A stretch of DNA of 64,000 nucleotides from Plumapathes pennacea (Eukaryota; Cnidaria; Anthozoa; Antipatharia; Myriopathidae), in contig OZ038464.1 of NCBI GenBank assembly GCA_964036295.1, positions 17,654,443 through 17,718,442 of the forward strand. The letters are read 5' to 3'. Of the stretch, positions 59,901 to 64,000 are shown piece after piece. Below the pieces are notes generated by a model. The model saw nothing but the letters and a program-made list of their open reading frames with translations, searched no databases and had not been told where the DNA came from. Both the position numbers and the translations under genes were made by a program. The first letter of the stretch is position 1. Each line of letters opens with the position of its first letter.

Positions 59901-61807
59901 ACTTACTTTGATGAGAAGATGCGTGTAGTTAAATCCCTTGACTGACACAACGCCGAACGAAAGGTCCTTTCCAAGTGAATCTCCGGCTTTTTGACAGCAA
60001 TTCCGGTTCTTTTGTAATTTGACGTCCCGGAAGTTTTCACTCTACAATACGTCACAAAAAAACAGCAACAACAACAACAACAACAACGCAAGAATTTCTC
60101 TAGCTGAGTATTATAAGGTTTCGACCTTCACATCACCCAGTGACTGATCGTACCAAAATCTCTCAAGGCTCAAGTACTTAAATTACCATAATTGGGAACC
60201 TAATCATATCTTTTGCAATCGCGTCTTGCCTATGCATTGTGTTAAGTTAACTGATTATTGCTATACCGATTACCCTTATTAGTGCTCTCAATACTATTGT
60301 TTCTGCCGGTTGTATATTTTTTAGTATTAATTTATTAATTTTCAAATTTTTATCCGTATTTTGTCGTTTGAGGTTGTGTATTCTTCCCTTCTTGCTCTCA
60401 TACTGATCACATGAAAAACCCACAAACATTCTTTCAATAATATAAATACAGGCCGCATTTGTTTTGGTCTATTCCGGAATATAGCCCGAACAGGAGCGTC
60501 CAGCGCCCACGACCCTTTTCCGTTTAAAGTTCTTTTTAGAATTTGTTTATCTGTCTCCACGGGACGTACTCAGAGGGGGAGGGACTCCCATATAAGAAAG
60601 GACGAGATGCCAAGAAAAACCAAGAAAAGTAGTCAGGGGTTACATCCGTGACGTCATAAACCGACCCCTTCCCCTCCCACCCCTCCCCTCCCATCCCATA
60701 CTCTACCATCAAAATATCAGCATTTTTCAATTGCAATTTGATCTCTTCAGCTTGTGTAGATTTTTATTCTCTCTCTCTCTCTCTCACTCTCTCTTTCTCT
60801 AATCACACTTGATAATCCTGTATATAAACACAAATCCCGTCCTGTCCCCTGACCTCGTAGCAATCTTTCTAACCCCTCCCCCTTGTTGTAGTAAAATATA
60901 TTGCGTAACCACTCGCTCACATGGCTCATTTGGCACAATCTGATTGGCCGGGGCCACGTGGGTGAACCTTCTGGTCCGCGGAAACCTTGGCGCGAATGTG
61001 AATGCGAGTAGCGAAGGTGTTGGTTGTGAGGGAATATTTTGTGAATTAGCCACGTTTGGACGCCTTTGAAGAGTTCCTACCGATAGCCTAAAGCCCAAAG
61101 ATGAACCCAGCATGTTAGCAATCCCTGAAGAGCCAAGCGATATGAGGTAGACACAGTGCGAAAGTTGCTTTGTTAACATGGCGTCGCTTTGCAAGTGTTA
61201 TTTAAACGTTAAATGCTTTGACCATTTGCTTTGTCACAGCCAGCTACATACTTGATGTCGATTATTTTGTAAAACTTGCCAGAATGAAAGCTACGTTCAG
61301 ATTGAAATAGCCGGAAGTGTTGAGTATTCGTGATAGAATTTGATCGGTTTTGTGATACACGTGTGTGAATACTTGACTACGTAATATCAACATTTTCTTA
61401 GTTGAATAGCGACTGTGAACAGAAAGCGAAAAGGAAATTGTCATTAGAGAATAGTATTTACCGAATCGAGAAGAAATCGTGAACAATTCATAATTCTGAG
61501 AATAGTCTAGTGTATTTCTATATTTTCTACTCGTGGAATCCTGTTCTCGGGAGAACAGGACATTTCTAAGCGAAACGGAAAATCGGGTAGACTAAAACTT
61601 CAGAATTAAGATTGATTCTTCAGATAGAGGAAACCGACTATCATGAGGTTCTTATAACGTTATGGCATCGTTGTATGTTCCTTTTGGCTTTAAAATTCCT
61701 GTACACGTGACAACAGCACAGTGAAAAATGCCTGTTTTTGTCAGTTTACAACAAAGACTGTGATCCCACTGGCACACGATGATTGAAACTGTCTTCTTGT
61801 TTTCCAG
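56910..61807. other. Intergenic or 5' region before the last gene
   Basis: No supported coding exon over 4.9 kb. A MITE lies at 57454-57653 and a (CAA)n run at 60066-60087. 58240-58420 and 60880-61200 are richer in CG and contain CACGTG and ATGGCG-type motifs, so the promoter or 5' exons of the following gene may be here; ATGGCGTCG at 61178 is a candidate start but lacks a good donor. Confidence 0.45.
57454..57653. repeat. MITE with TTAGTATATACC ends
   Basis: 200 bp; inverted ends TTAGTATATACCACACAAGT and ACTTGTGTGGTATATACTAA are perfect over 20 bp. GC-rich centre with CGCGCGCC/GCGCGCG blocks. Non-coding. Confidence 0.85.
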
Positions 61808-63631
61808 GCTTTGGGGTACGTCCCCTTCCTCTTCAAGGGATTTCTTCTGTACTGGATTTTTTGAATATACCCCTCCTTGTATTGAAGATGAAATTGCTGC
61901 TGAAGTTGAATGGTGAGTCAGTTTGTTAAATAGCATTAGATCCTAGTTCTCCCAAGAATATATTATGATTTGTGAGCGATGTTAAGCTTGGTTCTTATAG
62001 TTTTAAAAAGGCTGCTGACAAATGATGTTGTACCTCCACCTTAATGCATCAATTAAACCTGGGTTACCCCAGGGATTTGTTAAACCTGGTTGCTCCAGGG
62101 GCCAGGAATTGGAACGAGAACCATAAAAAGTTAATAGAAAAAGAGGGGGAGTAAAACTAAAATTGCCAGTTCTTTCTTGCCCAGAGGCAAGGAATTTTTA
62201 TCTACCCATGAAAAGTCCCTGGGGTTGGCCCAGGAGGGCTGGAATTGATGGATGTGTATGCAAAATGACCACAGCTAACAGGCCAACTCACAGAAGCATC
62301 TGGTCAGTCTTGACAGCCAGCCCATGGACCCAGTGTCAAAATGTGAATTCTCCTGGCCGTCCAAGTTGAAAAACTACTGTCGATAGTTCAATTCAAATTT
62401 CAAAAATTCAGTTCGATTCAAATTTCAAATTATTTGTTCATGGATCAAGACGAGGTAATGACATGTTAAGTCTTGTACCATTTACATAAGGGGATATCTG
62501 TGAATATGTGCTGACTTGATGGGTACTAAATTACTGAATACTGATTTGTGACTTTATTTGTTTCCTTTCTAGTGGTCACGATGAAGGTTACTGGTATTCA
62601 GAGTCGACATCTGCTGCTACATCCTGTACTGCCTCGGTGGCCTCGTCAGAATTTTCTGATGATGCATTGATCGACATTGAAGATGATGACTTGGACCCTT
62701 TGTTGCCAATTACTCTTGTAAGTTCAGCAGTATTCTAAGCCTACAGATTTCAAGCTAACACTTCTGCTTCATTCATTGGTGCATTTTTTTTTTCATCTTT
62801 TTGTTGTTGCTGCTGTTGTTGTTGTTGTTGCTGTATTTATATTTTTATATTAAGTTTTTAATATCTTCACAGGGTGCAAATTTTCATTTACCAAGTCTTG
62901 AAAATAAGTTAAAAGGTAGGTGAAATGTCTGGTATACTGCATTAATTCATGCTAAAGTGTAAGAAAAAGAGGTTATTACACGGGAAGGAGTGCAATACGG
63001 CGGAGTATTTTTACAAGTCGGTTTTATTTTTTCGAGCCTGCTTCAGGTGAGAAAAAATAAAACTGACGAGTAAAAATACAGCCGTATTGCACAACTTTTT
63101 GTGTAATAAATTGTTTATTATACGACAAACAAAGCAGGGCAAAAGTTTTCGCCATGCACAAAATGGAACAAACAATGACGTGTTCGTAAACTTTACTTGC
63201 GAAAATTGATCACGTAAGCTCATAAACCAGTTGATTTGGTTCCTGACAAGTGCAATACGCTCCCATATTTGCACTTGTTTTGGCTCGTATTTGCACTTGA
63301 AAATGTGAAGTCATGTAATAATGGTAGTTACAGGGATACAGTAATTTCCAACCCAGTACCCCCTCTTCTCCTTTCTACACACCATGCCTACTTGGCACAT
63401 TGAGGGAAAACGTTGTGAATCTTTATGTTATTTTATTCATTTTAATACAGATACTTGTACTAAGAGCAGCCGTGAAGATAAGAGACAACGTGCCAGATCT
63501 AGTATGGGTGCTAGTGAAACTCTTTCAAGCAACAAGAGGCGCAGGAGAAAAGAATCTCCACATAGACAATCAAGAAAAGTGCACGAGTGTTTGTGTCAAA
63601 GACTGGATGGGCAAATGGAGCAGCTTTCATG
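61808..63631 (+). CDS. Unrecognised Ser-rich protein, internal exons (partial)
   Basis: Four exons join in phase: 61808-61912, 62573-62717, 62873-62915, 63451-63631. Each has clean AG/GT borders (TTTCCAG, GTGAGT; TTCTAG, GTAAGT; TTCACAG, GTAGGT; ATACAG, GTATGT). The 5' end is not found and the 3' end lies beyond the window. The product opens LWGTSPSSSRDFF, has a Ser/Thr/Ala-rich stretch, then the acidic ALIDIEDDDLDPLLP, then a strongly basic SNKRRRRKESPHRQSRK that looks like a nuclear localisation signal, and CLCQRLDGQMEQLSW. The pattern suggests a nuclear regulator with an acidic activation-like segment, but no domain or family is recognised. Four in-phase exons make a real gene likely. Confidence 0.6.
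62973..63109. repeat. Palindromic MITE
   Basis: TTATTACACGGGAAGGAGTG at the left pairs with the right end TTTTTGTGTAATAA, and inner TGCAATACGGC / GCCGTATTGCA and GTCGGTTTTATTTTTTC / GAAAAAATAAAACTGAC match, almost a full palindrome of 137 bp. In the intron before the last exon. Confidence 0.8.
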
Positions 63632-63850
63632 GTATGTACAATAAACACTATCTGGACAAGTTATTAAAATATAAACTCTAGGGTTGTACAGTACATGAAG
63701 TCATGAAGTCAACCCTTTTACTAATTTCATTCCTGAGATTGAACACCATCTATTCTCACCTTATATTATACAGGAACAACAGTTTGCCACATGATGGTTT
63801 ACTTAGATAGAGGCCAATTTGGTTTTCAATGTTCTCACTAACAAAGAGCC

Positions 63851-64000
63851 GTTTTCGGATGACTGTCGAAAACCAAAACCAAAGTAATCACACAGGCCAA
63901 TCACAGAGACTGAGGGAAAACAGTTCAGCCAGTCAGAAGCCAAAGTAATTCACGTTTGGTCTTGCATTTGGTTTTACTTTCCAATCAGCAATGTGAGTAC
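63851..64000. repeat. Left part of a GTTTTCG-family MITE
   Basis: Begins GTTTTCGGATGACTGTCGAA, as at 24755, and continues with CAATCACAGAGACTGAG, like the internal sequence there. It is cut by the window end. Confidence 0.65.

Noticed and set aside
60799-61194. Minus-strand 131-codon ORF
   Set aside because: No domain, no splice or poly(A) context, and it overlaps a probable 5' regulatory region of the plus-strand gene.

Overview
This window reads as nuclear DNA of an early-branching animal, most likely an anthozoan cnidarian (coral or sea anemone). Genes are split by many short GT-AG introns. Coding exons match conserved animal families (GTPBP6, KIAA2013/DUF2152, RP2, DDX31, an ASB protein). 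The gaps are AT-rich and full of small palindromic transposons, tRNA-derived SINEs, microsatellites and long G runs. The organism call is inference; no single marker proves it. Gene models were joined by hand from splice signals, reading phase and similarity to remembered family members.

Layout. 1-4.1 kb: no confident gene; two adjacent hairpin elements and two weak coding candidates. 4.1-9.4 kb (+): secreted CUB-CUB-trypsin protease with a proline-rich tail. 9.9-12.4 kb (-): GPI-type protein with three Ly6/uPAR (LU) domains. 14.2-16.6 kb (+): secreted M15-type (peptidoglycan peptidase-like) protein. 16.9-20.3 kb (-): GTPBP6/HflX GTPase, head-to-head with KIAA2013 (+, 20.4-29.0 kb). 31.7-35.2 kb (+): RP2, the ARL3 GTPase-activating protein. 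36.4-42.4 kb (-): DEAD-box helicase DDX31, head-to-head with an ankyrin/SOCS-box (ASB) gene (+, 42.5-47.4 kb). The single ASB intron holds a giant inverted-repeat element. 48.7-49.9 kb (+): intronless class A GPCR. 52.0-52.7 kb (-): orphan Ser/Thr-rich protein. 55.9-56.9 kb (-): small secreted, possibly peptide-precursor gene. 61.8-63.6 kb (+): internal exons of an unrecognised Ser-rich, acidic-then-basic protein that runs off the window.

How the genes relate. GTPBP6, DDX31 and RP2 are housekeeping or ciliary genes; two of the three sit in compact divergent pairs whose 117-124 bp spacers carry YY1-like GCCATNTT/AAGATGGCGG motifs. The first 17 kb instead holds three unrelated secreted or surface proteins (protease, LU protein, M15 peptidase), a set that would suit extracellular defence or matrix work; that link is inference from proximity and secretion signals only.

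Most unusual items: the DDX31 reading frame continues past its stop through 45-bp coding-like repeats interrupted only by two TGA codons at the same repeat position; a secreted animal protein with an intact M15 zinc site; a ~2.9-kb foldback element built of nested palindromes; and a possible new prepropeptide.
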